This document shows, in pieces, positions 1-8,193 of a DNA stretch of 32,660 bases. This stretch comes from Chromobacterium alticapitis (GTDB lineage: Bacteria; Pseudomonadota; Gammaproteobacteria; Burkholderiales; Chromobacteriaceae), in assembly GCF_002924365.1 (NCBI RefSeq), contig NZ_PQWB01000049.1:37200-69859 (forward strand), read 5' to 3'. The translations under genes were made by a program, and so were the position numbers. A model generated the notes under the pieces. That model did not search any database. It had not been told where the DNA came from and saw nothing but the letters and a program-made list of their open reading frames with translations. Position 1 is the stretch's first letter; each line of letters begins with the position of its first letter.

Positions 1-297
1 ATAGGCCTCGCTGCCGTCCGGCGCGGCGATGGCCAGGAAGCCGTCTCCTTGCAGCGCCACGTCCAGGTCGCGGCCGGTTTCCACCACCGCGCCGTTGCGG
101 GTGTCCAGCGCCGTCGGCACATTGTGGCTCAGCACGCGCGCGTCGTAGCCATAGCCGGGCACGGCCTGGCTGACGGCGCTGTCGATGTCGGCGCGAAACC
201 CGCCGGTCTCGGCATTGGCCAGATTGTTGGCGTGGATCTGCTGCGCGCGCATCAGACGGTCCGCCCCGCTCATCGCGGTGTAGATCAGCGCATCCAT
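1..297 (-). CDS. flgF: Flagellar basal-body rod protein FlgF, N-terminal part (cut by window edge)
   Basis: Reading the minus strand from ATG 297-295 gives 99 codons without a stop, running off the left edge. The product starts MDALIYTAMSGADRLM and contains HANNLANAETGGFRADI, the N-terminal signature of flagellar rod and hook proteins (ANNLAN...GF). FlgF is a proximal-rod subunit exported by the flagellar type III system and polymerised in the periplasm. It begins 4 bases after the flgE stop, in the order flgB-C-D-E-F, which supports FlgF rather than FlgG. The C-terminal rod motif lies outside the window. Confidence 0.93.
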   Translation of the reverse strand, partial: MDALIYTAMSGADRLMRAQQIHANNLANAETGGFRADIDSAVSQAVPGYGYDARVLSHNVPTALDTRNGAVVETGRDLDVALQGDGFLAIAAPDGSEAY

Positions 298-301
298 GGA
301 C

Positions 302-1486
302 TTACACCGCCTGCATCAGGGCTTGCATCACCTGATTTTCGGTGGAGATCACCTTGGTGTTGGCCTGGTAATTGCGTTGTGCCGTCATCAGCGTCACCAG
401 TTCCGAGGTGACGTCGACATTGGACTGTTCCAGCGTGGAGGTGGCGAGCTTGCCGGCCATGCTGCTGCCGGCGGTGGACAGCAGGGGCGCGCCGGACTCG
501 GCGGTCGCCTGCCAGCTGGTCTGGGAGCTCGCCGCCAGCGCGTTTTCATTGGGGAAGTTGGCGATGGCGATCTGGGCCACCACCTGCTTCTGGTCATTGC
601 TGTAGCTGACGATCACTTCGCCATGCTCGCCCAGGCTGACGCCGGTGCGCGCGCCCGGCGGATAGCCGGTAGCCGCGTTGCGGCTGGTGCTGGCCTCGCC
701 GGCGAATTGGGTGGTGCCGCCGTAGTCCACCGCCAGCTTCAGCGGCGAGGCGCCGGCCGGCGTGCCCAGATCCAGCGCGACGGTGTCTGTAGGCGCGGTC
801 AGCTTGCCGTTGCCGTCGAACTTCAAATCCGTGGTGGCGGGCAAGGCCTGGCCATCCAGCGCGTAGTGCACGGTCACCGTGCTGTCGGCGCTCTTGCAGA
901 AGTACTGGGTCAGATTGTGCTTGTTGCCCAGCGAGTCATACACACTGGACACATTGGAATGATTGAAACTCTGCGGCTTGCTTTGATCGAAAGGCAGGGT
1001 CTGATTGGCCCAGCCGGCCGACATATTGCCAGTGTACTGCAGCGCGTCGCTGACCTGGGCCGGAATATTGCCGGTGGGGATCTGGATATCGCCCAGCGCG
1101 CCCAGCGCCGTGCTGTTGGGCGACTTGGCGTAGCCCTGGATGCGCCCCTTATTGGAGTCGATCAGGTAACCGTCCTTGTCGGTATCGAAGATACCGACCC
1201 GGCTGTAGCTGACCGCGCCGGCCGGCGTCCGGGACACGAAAAAGCCGCGGCCGTCGATGGCGGCGTCCAGCGCGCGGCCGGTATTGACCAGGCCGCCGTT
1301 GCGGCCGATGTTCTGACTGTTGCCGCGGCTGCTGACGCCCATGGCCTGGCTGCCGGCATAGGCGGAGGCGAAGGTCACGCGGCCGGACTTGAAGCCATAG
1401 GTGCTGGAGTTGGCGATATTGTCGCTGATGCTGCCCAGCTGATCGTTGACGGCGTTGATGCCGGACAAGGCGATTTCGAAACTCAT
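302..1486 (-). CDS. flgE: Flagellar hook protein FlgE
   Basis: A 394-residue protein, close to the usual length of about 400. It has the N-terminal rod/hook signature (DNIANSSTYGFKSGR, about residues 22-36) and the conserved C-terminal helix (SELVTLMTAQRNYQANTKVI, near residues 361-380) found in all axial flagellar proteins. The middle part, including a YDSLGNKHNLTQYF stretch, is the variable hook domain. FlgE polymerises into the flexible hook outside the cell. ATG 1486 has a GGAGATAACC ribosome site immediately upstream. The gene lies 20 bases after flgD and 4 bases before flgF, so it is one transcription unit with them. Confidence 0.97.
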   Translation of the reverse strand: MSFEIALSGINAVNDQLGSISDNIANSSTYGFKSGRVTFASAYAGSQAMGVSSRGNSQNIGRNGGLVNTGRALDAAIDGRGFFVSRTPAGAVSYSRVGIFDTDKDGYLIDSNKGRIQGYAKSPNSTALGALGDIQIPTGNIPAQVSDALQYTGNMSAGWANQTLPFDQSKPQSFNHSNVSSVYDSLGNKHNLTQYFCKSADSTVTVHYALDGQALPATTDLKFDGNGKLTAPTDTVALDLGTPAGASPLKLAVDYGGTTQFAGEASTSRNAATGYPPGARTGVSLGEHGEVIVSYSNDQKQVVAQIAIANFPNENALAASSQTSWQATAESGAPLLSTAGSSMAGKLATSTLEQSNVDVTSELVTLMTAQRNYQANTKVISTENQVMQALMQAV

Positions 1487-1506
1487 GGTTATCTCCGAAC
1501 GTGACT

Positions 1507-2196
1507 TTATGCGGCAGCGCCGGCTTGCCCCAGCAGGGCGGAAACGGAAGAGGCAGGGAAGTCGCCCAAGCCGGCCAGCGACAGCACCGGCTCGGCGCCG
1601 TTGACCGGCAGCCGCACGCCGCTGACTTGGGCTTTCAGCTCGAGCAGGCCCGAGCCGCCGGAGGCGGTGGCCAGCTCCAACTGATAATCTCCAGCGGGCA
1701 GGCCGTAATCGGCCAGCTTGATCTGGAAATCGCTGGCGCCGGCGGCGCGCTTGCCCAGGTCGATGCGGGTGCGCTGGCCGGCGGCGTTGGTCAGCACCAG
1801 CGTGGTATCGCTTTCGGCGCCGGACAGAGTCAGCCGGCCGGACAGCGCGGCGCTGCCGTCGCTATGGAAGCGGTCCGTCTGCACCAGCACCGGCTTGCCC
1901 ACCTGGGCGCCCAGCGCCACGCCCTGCAATTCGCGCAGCATGGATGCCTGGCTTTGCAGCTGCTGCAGCATGGATTGCGTGGTCTGCACCTGGCTCATCT
2001 GCGCCAGCTGATTGACGAATTGCGAGGGGTCCGCCGGATCCAGCGGGCTCTGGTTGCGGATCTGCGCCAGCAGCAAGGTCATGAACATGTCCTGGCCGCC
2101 TTTTTGCTGGCCGGCGGCCGGCGCCACCTGCGACGGGTCGGTCGATGCTTGATCCCCGGCGGACGACCGGAACGATTGCGTCTGATCCACGCTCAT
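1507..2196 (-). CDS. flgD: Flagellar hook assembly scaffold FlgD
   Basis: A 229-residue protein, typical for FlgD. The conserved N-terminal capping region is visible (FMTLLLAQIRNQSPLDPADP, about residues 38-57, then QFVNQLAQMSQVQTTQSML). It is followed by a beta-rich C-terminal part (YGLPAGDYQLELATASGG) like the FlgD Ig-like/tudor domains. FlgD caps the growing hook and is discarded when the hook is finished. Its ATG overlaps the flgC stop in an ATGA arrangement (2193-2196), indicating translational coupling. No signal peptide is expected, because export is by the flagellar type III system. Confidence 0.96.
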   Translation of the reverse strand: MSVDQTQSFRSSAGDQASTDPSQVAPAAGQQKGGQDMFMTLLLAQIRNQSPLDPADPSQFVNQLAQMSQVQTTQSMLQQLQSQASMLRELQGVALGAQVGKPVLVQTDRFHSDGSAALSGRLTLSGAESDTTLVLTNAAGQRTRIDLGKRAAGASDFQIKLADYGLPAGDYQLELATASGGSGLLELKAQVSGVRLPVNGAEPVLSLAGLGDFPASSVSALLGQAGAAA

Positions 2197-2597
2197 GCGT
2201 TGTCTCCGAGTTTCAGCAAGTCCTGCTGCATGGTCTTGACCCGCGCCAGCACCTCGACATTGGTCTGAAAGGCGCGGCTGGCGGACAGCATGTCCGTCAT
2301 CTCCTCCACCGAGTTGACGTTGCTGTAGTAAACGTTGCCGTCGCCGTCGGCCAGCGGATTGCCCGGCTCATGCGCCTTGCGCACCGGCTCCTGGTTCTGC
2401 ACCACGTCCAGCACCTGCACGCCCATGCCCTCGCCCTGCATCTGGCTGCTGAACACCGGCTTGCGGCCGTGATAGGCCGTCTGCTCGGTGCCGGCGGCGG
2501 TGTCGGCGTTGGCCAGATTGCTGGCCACCGTATTCAAACGCACCGTCTGGGCGGTCATGGCCGAGCCTGCGATGCGCGAGATGTCTCTGAACGACAT
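2193..2597 (-). CDS. flgC: Flagellar basal-body rod protein FlgC
   Basis: A 134-residue protein of normal FlgC length. The N-terminal ASNLANADTAAGTEQTAYHG segment (about residues 26-45) and the C-terminal MLSASRAFQTNVEVLARVKT segment are the paired rod signatures that form the coiled-coil core of axial proteins. FlgC is a proximal-rod subunit in the periplasm. The gene starts 3 bases after the flgB stop and overlaps flgD by 4 bases, inside the flgBCDEF operon. Confidence 0.97.
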   Translation of the reverse strand: MSFRDISRIAGSAMTAQTVRLNTVASNLANADTAAGTEQTAYHGRKPVFSSQMQGEGMGVQVLDVVQNQEPVRKAHEPGNPLADGDGNVYYSNVNSVEEMTDMLSASRAFQTNVEVLARVKTMQQDLLKLGDNA

Positions 2598-2600
2598 GGC

Positions 2601-2957
2601 TTATTGCCCCGCGATGACTTTGGCCAGCCCGTGCAGCTTCATATTGATGAAGGTGAGGCTGGTCTGGAATTCGGAAACGTTTTGGGAAAATTCAGACTGC
2701 TCCACGCCCAGCTCGACGGTGTTGCCGTCGCGCGAGGGGTGGTTGGGCAGACGGTAAAGCAGGTCGTCGCCGCCGTCCGACGCCAATGGCGAATCGGCGC
2801 TGGCCGATGCCAGCGCCGTCTTGAAATCGATGTCGCGCGCCTGATAACCCGGGGTGTTTTCGTTGGCGATGTTAGACGCCAGAATCCGGGTCCGCTCCGC
2901 CCGCAGCCGCAAGGCCTCCGGGTGGATGCTCAGGGCCTTGTCCAGATGCATGCCCAT
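2601..2957 (-). CDS. flgB: Flagellar basal-body rod protein FlgB
   Basis: A 118-residue protein, slightly shorter than the enterobacterial one. The segment RTRILASNIANENTPGYQARDIDF (given here only as a landmark near residues 21-44) carries the rod signature ASNIAN..TPGY. FlgB is the most membrane-proximal rod subunit. It is the first gene of the minus-strand flg run and is divergent from flgA. ATG 2957 has an AAGG element about 10 bases upstream. A second in-frame ATG at 2951 would remove only two residues and cannot be excluded. No convincing sigma-28, sigma-54 or sigma-70 promoter was found in the 124-base divergent gap. Confidence 0.95.
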   Translation of the reverse strand: MGMHLDKALSIHPEALRLRAERTRILASNIANENTPGYQARDIDFKTALASASADSPLASDGGDDLLYRLPNHPSRDGNTVELGVEQSEFSQNVSEFQTSLTFINMKLHGLAKVIAGQ

Positions 2958-3081
2958 TGCCTTGACCTTATCAGTTCACTACCATGTTCAAACTATTTGC
3001 GATGAATAGCCGATTTATTGGAAAGCGATACTAATAAGTGAGTCTCGCCCCGTATACGCAACAATTACCAAGCAACACCGG

Positions 3082-3762
3082 ATGGCAAAATTCACACTCC
3101 CCGCCGCAGCCTTGCTGGCGCTGGCGCAAGCCAGCCACGCCGCCGCGCCTGACGCCATGATTCGCCAGCAGGCCTCGCGGCTGATCGCTCAGCGTCTTAG
3201 CGAAGCCGGGCTGGACCAAGCCGCCGCGCAATTGCAGCTGCTGCCGCCGCGCAGCCTGCCCGATTGCGCCTCGCCATGGGAAATCCAAGCGGCCGACGTC
3301 CGCGCCTTCTCCCGCATGCGCTTTGAGGCGAACTGCCCCGCCAGCGGCTGGCGCGGCGCCTTCATCGTCCGCGCGGCCGTCTCGGCGCGCGTAGCCGTCG
3401 CCGCGCGCGAGCTGCGCGCCGGCGAAACGTTGCGCCCGGAAGACGTGGACTGGGCCGAGCGCCCCATCGCCGAGCCGGCGGAGCTGTTCGGCCGGGCCGC
3501 CCCGCCGCTGGGCCAGCAGCTCCGCTCGGCGCTGGCCGCCGGCCAGCCCCTGCGCCGCCGCCAGCTGCAGGCGCCGCTGCTGGTCAAACGCGGCGGCGCG
3601 GTGCGCATCGTCGCGCGCCAGGACGGCATCGAGGTCACCGTTTCCGGCGAAGCCCAATCCGATGGCCGCCAAGGCGAAATCATCCGCGTGCGCAATCTGG
3701 ACAGCGGCAAGACCATAGCCGCCCGCGTCAGCGCGCCGGACGAGGTGGAGCCGCGCGACTGA
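3082..3762 (+). CDS. flgA: Flagellar P-ring assembly chaperone FlgA
   Basis: A 226-residue exported protein. Residues 1-20 form a Sec signal peptide (MAKFTLPAAALLALAQASHA). The C-terminal half is an SAF domain: AARELRAGETLRPEDVDWAE, then LGQQLRSALAAGQPLRRRQL, and a final VKRGGAVRIVARQDGIEV beta segment. FlgA is the periplasmic chaperone that helps FlgI form the P ring around the rod. It is divergent from flgB, the common arrangement. The ribosome site before ATG 3082 is weak (CAACACCGG). No flgM or flgN follows: the next gene is a chemoreceptor. Confidence 0.93.
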   Translation: MAKFTLPAAALLALAQASHAAAPDAMIRQQASRLIAQRLSEAGLDQAAAQLQLLPPRSLPDCASPWEIQAADVRAFSRMRFEANCPASGWRGAFIVRAAVSARVAVAARELRAGETLRPEDVDWAERPIAEPAELFGRAAPPLGQQLRSALAAGQPLRRRQLQAPLLVKRGGAVRIVARQDGIEVTVSGEAQSDGRQGEIIRVRNLDSGKTIAARVSAPDEVEPRD

Positions 3763-3891
3763 AGCCGGTTTGGCTGTGCGATGGCGGCGCGATTCGGCTA
3801 TTTCGCTCGCGCGCCTAAGTAAAAATACTGGGTCCGTACTACACTCAAGGCGAACCGCAACGTCCCCATCACTCAGGCAGGAGGCTGGAAC

Positions 3892-5220
3892 ATGCCCTTT
3901 TTCAGCGGCAAGCTCGCCGAACAGTTGAAGCTCGCCCATGCCGAGCTGGAAAAATGCCGCGGCATCCTGCGCGCGATAGATCGCTCGATGGCCGTCATCG
4001 AGTTCAACCCGGACGGCGTCGTCGTCAGCGCCAATGACGCTTTTTTGCGCGCCATGGGCTATGCCCGCGACGAAGTATTGGGCCAACGCCACCGCATGTT
4101 CTGCGAAGCGGCCTACGCCGCCTCGCCCGCCTATGCCGAATTCTGGCGCAAGCTAAGCCGCGGCGAAGCGCAAAGCGGCCGCTTTCTGCGCTTGGGCAAG
4201 GGCGGCCGGCCAGTCTGGCTGGAAGCCAGCTACTCGCCGGTTCTCGACGAATCCGGCAAGGTGTGCGGCGTGGTCAAGGTCGCCTCCGACATCACTCCGC
4301 AGATGACGCTGGAGCAAGAGGACAAGGCGATGCGCAGCGCCATAGACCGGGCGATGGCGCGCATAGAGTTCGACCTCGACGGCGTCATCCTGGACGCCAA
4401 CGACAACGTTCTGGCCGTGTTCGGCTACACCCTGGCCCAGGTCAAGGGCAAGCATCACAGCATGCTGTGCGAGGAAGCCTATGCCCGCAGCCCGGAGTAT
4501 CAGCAACTGTGGCAGCGCCTGCGCCAGGGACAGTTCCAGCAAGGCCGCTTCCGCCGCGTGGGCAGGAGCGGCGAGCCCATCTGGCTGCAAGCCACCTACA
4601 ACCCGGTGCTCGACGCCGCCGGCAAGCCGGCGCGCGTAGTCAAATTCGCCACCGACATCACGCGCCAAGTGATGCAGATGCAGGCCCAGGCCGAAAATGC
4701 CCAGAGCGCGGTACAGGCCTCGGAAAACACCGAGCAGCTGTCGATACGCGGCAGCACCGTGCTGGATCAGGCCGCCAATGAAATTTCCCGCGTCGCCGAC
4801 AGCGTGCGCCAGTCGGCGGACATTCTGGCCAAGCTGGACAACAGCTCGGGACAGATAGGCGCCATCATCGGCACCATCAGCGATATCGCGGACCAGACCA
4901 ATCTGCTGGCGCTGAACGCGGCCATCGAGGCGGCGCGCGCCGGCGAAATGGGCCGCGGCTTCGCCGTGGTGGCGGACGAAGTGCGCAAGCTGGCGGAGCG
5001 CACCAGCCAGTCCACCGGGGAGATTTCCGGCATCGTCAAGTCCATACAGGGCGACTCAGCCTCGGCCATAGGCGCGATGCGCGAAATGAAGACCCTGGCC
5101 GACAACACGCTGGAACTGGCGCAGCAGGCGCAGGGCTCCATCGCCGAAATCCGCAGCGGCGCGCGCGACGTGGTGCAGGTGGTGCGCGACGTCTCCACCT
5201 TGCTGCAGCAGCAAAACTGA
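3892..5220 (+). CDS. Soluble methyl-accepting chemotaxis protein with tandem PAS domains (BdlA-like)
   Basis: A 442-residue protein without a signal peptide or membrane segment. Two PAS domains, about residues 20-138 and 142-260, are an internal duplication: [20 protein letters not shown] at residue 28 matches [20 protein letters not shown] at residue 150, an offset of 122. Both are followed by a PAC-type strand ending in ASDIT or ATDIT. The C-terminal half is a cytoplasmic MCP signalling domain, with the hairpin tip [19 protein letters not shown] near residues 334-352. The layout resembles Pseudomonas BdlA and suggests an intracellular redox or ligand sensor signalling to CheA. The ribosome site AGGAGG at 3880-3885 fixes ATG 3892. 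A heme- or FAD-binding function cannot be read from sequence alone. Confidence 0.9.
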   Translation: MPFFSGKLAEQLKLAHAELEKCRGILRAIDRSMAVIEFNPDGVVVSANDAFLRAMGYARDEVLGQRHRMFCEAAYAASPAYAEFWRKLSRGEAQSGRFLRLGKGGRPVWLEASYSPVLDESGKVCGVVKVASDITPQMTLEQEDKAMRSAIDRAMARIEFDLDGVILDANDNVLAVFGYTLAQVKGKHHSMLCEEAYARSPEYQQLWQRLRQGQFQQGRFRRVGRSGEPIWLQATYNPVLDAAGKPARVVKFATDITRQVMQMQAQAENAQSAVQASENTEQLSIRGSTVLDQAANEISRVADSVRQSADILAKLDNSSGQIGAIIGTISDIADQTNLLALNAAIEAARAGEMGRGFAVVADEVRKLAERTSQSTGEISGIVKSIQGDSASAIGAMREMKTLADNTLELAQQAQGSIAEIRSGARDVVQVVRDVSTLLQQQN

Positions 5221-5230
5221 AGCTTGGACC

Positions 5231-5262
5231 GCGAGCCGGCCGCTCTCGACGACCCGGCTCGC
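5231..5262 (+). terminator. Hairpin after the PAS chemoreceptor gene, possible transcription end
   Basis: A perfect 9-bp stem GCGAGCCGG/CCGGCTCGC encloses a 14-base loop, 10 bases after the stop codon of the chemoreceptor gene. No T-run follows, so it may be a pause or 3-prime stabilising hairpin rather than a true intrinsic terminator. Confidence 0.4.
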
Positions 5263-5323
5263 CTCCAGTAAACGCCAACTCATTTCCATCTCTCCCTGCC
5301 GCGCGCCTCCGTCATTCTCGGCT

Positions 5324-5345
5324 GAATTTTCAATATCGAAAATTC
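5324..5345. promoter_or_regulatory. Inverted repeat upstream of TonB receptor gene, candidate operator
   Basis: GAATTTTC and GAAAATTC form a perfect 8-bp inverted repeat around six bases (AATATC), about 210 bases before the receptor start, in the AT-rich part of the gap. The symmetry and size fit a dimeric regulator site. The regulator is unknown and no similar site was seen elsewhere in the window. Confidence 0.35.
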
Positions 5346-5505
5346 AAAAATCGAATTAGCAAAACTCTATCTTTCATTTCCCATACCCAGTTCGCATTGT
5401 TACATTTTCCGTACTGAATTATGTATTTTGTATACCAAATGCGAAAACTGACTGAACAGCGCGAACTCGCGCGTCCGCCCTGTCGCCGCTTGAACGGCTG
5501 ACGCC

Positions 5506-5524
5506 CGCCCCGCCTATCGGGGCG
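5506..5524 (+). promoter_or_regulatory. Leader hairpin before TonB receptor start
   Basis: CGCCCCG, five bases, then CGGGGCG: a perfect 7-bp GC stem ending 33 bases before ATG 5558. It would sit in the 5-prime UTR close to the ribosome site and could modulate translation or mRNA stability. No T-run follows. Confidence 0.35.
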
Positions 5525-5557
5525 CCCGCCAAATCATTTCATACCGAAAGTTCCGTG

Positions 5558-8140
5558 ATGATCAAACACACCCTGCTGCTGGCCGGGCTAGGCGCCGCTT
5601 TGCCTATCGCCGCCCTGGCCGCCGACAACAACGACAATACGCTGGACAGAGTCACCATCACCGGCAGCAATATCCGCGCCAGTTCCAAAGCCAAATCCAA
5701 CCCGGTACAGCTCATCACCGCCGCCGACATCGCCAAGAGCGGCAAGACAGACCTGCCGGACGTGCTGCGCTCGCTGGCCGTGAACAGCGGCAACAGCTTC
5801 AACGAGCAGGTCACCGGCAGCTTCTCCGCCGGCACCGCCGGCGTTTCGCTGCGCGGCCTGGGCCAGCGCAACACCCTGGTGCTGGTCAACGGCAAGCGCC
5901 TGTCCAATTACGCCACCGCCCAGGAGTTGCAGGAGACCTTCGTCGACCTGAACGCGCTGCCGCTGAAGGCGGTGAAGCGCATAGAGATACTGAAAGACGG
6001 CGCCTCCGCCATTTACGGCTCGGACGCCATCGCCGGCGTGGTCAACATCATCCTCTATCCCAGCTACCAGGGCGCGGAGGCCGGCGCCGAATTCAGCCGC
6101 GACAGCAGCACCGGCCAGAACCAGCAGAAATTCAATCTGCTGGCCGGCAAGGGCGACCTGGAGCAGGACGGCTACAACCTCTGGTTCGCCTTCGACTCGC
6201 AAAAACGCGGCCGGCTGGACCAGACCGATGTGTCCTGGCTGAAGGACAACGACTTCCGCAGCCTGCCCGGCGGCAAGCTGGAACGCAGCGTCACCAACTA
6301 TTACGGCTCGGACCCGACCAAGCGCTTCCCCAAGGCCATAGGCCCGCTGCAGGACACCGATTACGCCGCGCTGAACCCGGACAAGAGCGGTCGCGTCTGG
6401 GCCTACAACCCAGCGCAATACACCACGCTGATGCCGGCCATCGAGCGTTATCACGCCGCGCTGCACGGCAGCTATCGGCTGAATGCCGCCAGCGAGGCCT
6501 ACGCGGAGTTCCTATACGGCGCCAGCCACGCCAGCGCCATCTTCGCCGGCCCGCTGTCCCTCACCAGTTCGCTGCGCGCCTGGGACGACGCCAATCAGCG
6601 GCTGACGCCGATCAGCAACGTGCTGCCGACAGGCCATCCGGACAATCCCAACGCCGCGCCCACGCCGTTCAGCACCGTGCTGTTCGGCCAGGGCGAGCGC
6701 GACAAGACCGACAGCACCTCGTTCCGGCGTCTCCTGGCCGGCGTCAAAGGCAGCGGCGAGCAGTGGGATTGGGACGTGTCCGGCCTGTACTCGGACAGCC
6801 GCCTGCGCGAATACGCCTACAACTTCGTCAACCGCTATGCCTATGAAACGCTGCTGAAAAACGGCGGCTACAGCTTCACCGATCCATCCAAGAACAGCCA
6901 GGCCGCTACGGACAGCTTGCGCATCAATACCTTGCGTCCGGCCTACTACCGCGTGATGAGCCTGGACGCCACCGCCAGCACAGAACTGGCCCGTTTGCCG
7001 GCGGGCCCCCTGGGCTTCGCCGCCGGCTACCAGCTGCGGCGCGAGGCGATGAATGCGGGCACTTCGCCGCAGGTATTGAGCGGCACCGAACTGCGGCCGG
7101 CGCTGGACTTGATCAACGGCTCCCGCCTGATCCAGGCCGCGTATTCCGAACTCAACGCGCCGCTGCTGAAAACCCTGTCGCTGAATGCCGCCGTCCGCGC
7201 CGACCACTACAGCGATTTCGGCAACGCTTTTTCGCCCAAGCTGGGCCTGCGCTATCAGCCGCTGGAAAGCCTGACGCTGCGCGGCTCGGTATCGCGCGGC
7301 TTCCGCGCCCCCTCGCTGCCGGAAATCACCCAAAGCACGGCCGTGAGCTACAGCAGCGCCCAGGACCCGTTCGATCCGGTAACGCCGGGCCGCTCGGTGT
7401 CCTTCACCCACTTGGTGGTCGCCAACCCCGCGATCAAGCCGGAACGGTCCAATAATCTGAACCTGGGCCTGGTGTTCTCGCCCACCGCCAGCACCAGCCT
7501 GGGCATAGACTACTACCGCATCCGCCAGAAAGACGTGATAGGCCTGGAAGACCCGGCCACCGTGATCCGCAATCCTCAGGCCTATCCCGGCCAGGTCAGC
7601 CGGGACAGCCAGGGCCGGCTGCAATCTCTGACCCAAAAGTTCATCAATCTGAACGGGCAAAGCACTTCGGGTTTTGATCTGGACCTGTCGCAAAGCTGGA
7701 AATTCGCGCCCGGCAAGCTGACGCTGGCCGCGCAATGGACCCGCCTGCTGTCCTTCAGCAAGCCGCTGCAAAAAGACGGCCCGAAAGTGGAAGGCGCCGG
7801 CAGCAATCTCCACGGCGCGCTGCCGCGCTGGAAGGGCCAGACCTCCGCCAGCTGGGACGCGCCGAACTGGGGCGGCGCGCTGACCTGGTTCCACACCGCC
7901 GGCTACACCCAGACCATCCGCGACGACGAGCAGGACCAGACCAGCGTCAAGGGCTCGGACACCTTCAACCTGAGCGCCAGCTACAAGGGCTTCAAACGGC
8001 TGACGCTGAGCGCCGCGATCACCAACCTGACCAATCAGCGCCCGCCCTGGGACGCGCACAGCGGCGTCTATTTCGACTCCAGCCAGTACGATCCCACCGG
8101 CCGCACCTTCATCCTGGGCGCGCAGTACAAATTCGACTGA
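5558..8140 (+). CDS. TonB-dependent outer-membrane receptor
   Basis: An 860-residue protein. Residues 1-22 are a signal peptide (MIKHTLLLAGLGAALPIAALA). A TonB-box-like DRVTITGSN follows. The plug domain, about residues 45-165, includes GVSLRGLGQRNTLVLVNGKR and RIEILKDGASAIYGSDAIAG, which are classical TonB-receptor motifs. The remainder is a beta-barrel with SRGFRAPSLPEI and a C-terminal strand FILGAQYKFD. The last residue is D rather than the usual F or W. It would import a scarce ligand with TonB-ExbBD energy, but the substrate cannot be told: no siderophore or vitamin genes are adjacent. GTG 5555 is an alternative start. ATG 5558 is preferred, with GAAAG 8-9 bases upstream. Confidence 0.93.
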   Translation: MIKHTLLLAGLGAALPIAALAADNNDNTLDRVTITGSNIRASSKAKSNPVQLITAADIAKSGKTDLPDVLRSLAVNSGNSFNEQVTGSFSAGTAGVSLRGLGQRNTLVLVNGKRLSNYATAQELQETFVDLNALPLKAVKRIEILKDGASAIYGSDAIAGVVNIILYPSYQGAEAGAEFSRDSSTGQNQQKFNLLAGKGDLEQDGYNLWFAFDSQKRGRLDQTDVSWLKDNDFRSLPGGKLERSVTNYYGSDPTKRFPKAIGPLQDTDYAALNPDKSGRVWAYNPAQYTTLMPAIERYHAALHGSYRLNAASEAYAEFLYGASHASAIFAGPLSLTSSLRAWDDANQRLTPISNVLPTGHPDNPNAAPTPFSTVLFGQGERDKTDSTSFRRLLAGVKGSGEQWDWDVSGLYSDSRLREYAYNFVNRYAYETLLKNGGYSFTDPSKNSQAATDSLRINTLRPAYYRVMSLDATASTELARLPAGPLGFAAGYQLRREAMNAGTSPQVLSGTELRPALDLINGSRLIQAAYSELNAPLLKTLSLNAAVRADHYSDFGNAFSPKLGLRYQPLESLTLRGSVSRGFRAPSLPEITQSTAVSYSSAQDPFDPVTPGRSVSFTHLVVANPAIKPERSNNLNLGLVFSPTASTSLGIDYYRIRQKDVIGLEDPATVIRNPQAYPGQVSRDSQGRLQSLTQKFINLNGQSTSGFDLDLSQSWKFAPGKLTLAAQWTRLLSFSKPLQKDGPKVEGAGSNLHGALPRWKGQTSASWDAPNWGGALTWFHTAGYTQTIRDDEQDQTSVKGSDTFNLSASYKGFKRLTLSAAITNLTNQRPPWDAHSGVYFDSSQYDPTGRTFILGAQYKFD

Positions 8141-8183
8141 GCGCAAAAAAGCCGCCTCGATTCGAGGCGGCTTTGTCTTGCGC
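8141..8183. terminator. Bidirectional intrinsic terminator between TonB receptor and trpS
   Basis: AAAGCCGCCTCGA at 8148-8160 pairs with TCGAGGCGGCTTT at 8162-8174, and flanking GCGCAA/TTGCGC extends the dyad. On the minus strand the stem is followed by a run of T (complement of the A's at 8145-8150), a strong end for the trpS transcript. On the plus strand only three T's follow, so receptor-gene termination there may be weaker. Confidence 0.88.
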
Positions 8184-8193
8184 TAGCGTCGGC

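Larger units (their letters stand above)
5221..5557. other. 337-base intergenic region, AT-rich leader of the TonB receptor gene
   Basis: No gene is supported here. The left end holds a GC-rich hairpin (5231-5262). The middle, about 5320-5450, is markedly more AT-rich than the surroundings and contains an 8-bp inverted repeat (5324-5345). The right end carries a strong 7-bp hairpin (5506-5524) just before the receptor start. A weak -35-like TTGTTA near 5397 is followed 17 bases later by TATGTA. I see no Fur-box-like 19-mer. Confidence 0.6.

Noticed and set aside
296-1504. 402-codon open frame on the plus strand opposite flgE
   Set aside because: Composition is Gly/Arg/His/Val-rich as expected for the antisense of high-GC codons, no ribosome site, and flgE on the other strand is unmistakable.
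3815-3842. Sigma-28 promoter for the PAS chemoreceptor; a similar CTAAGTA also lies before the NIT chemoreceptor (22468-22474 on the minus strand)
   Set aside because: Both have CTAAGTA but the following CCGTAC or CGATA elements are at different, wrong distances for a sigma-28 site.
6512-8146. 544-codon minus-strand frame opposite the TonB receptor gene
   Set aside because: Antisense shadow of a clear receptor gene; no domain features or ribosome site.
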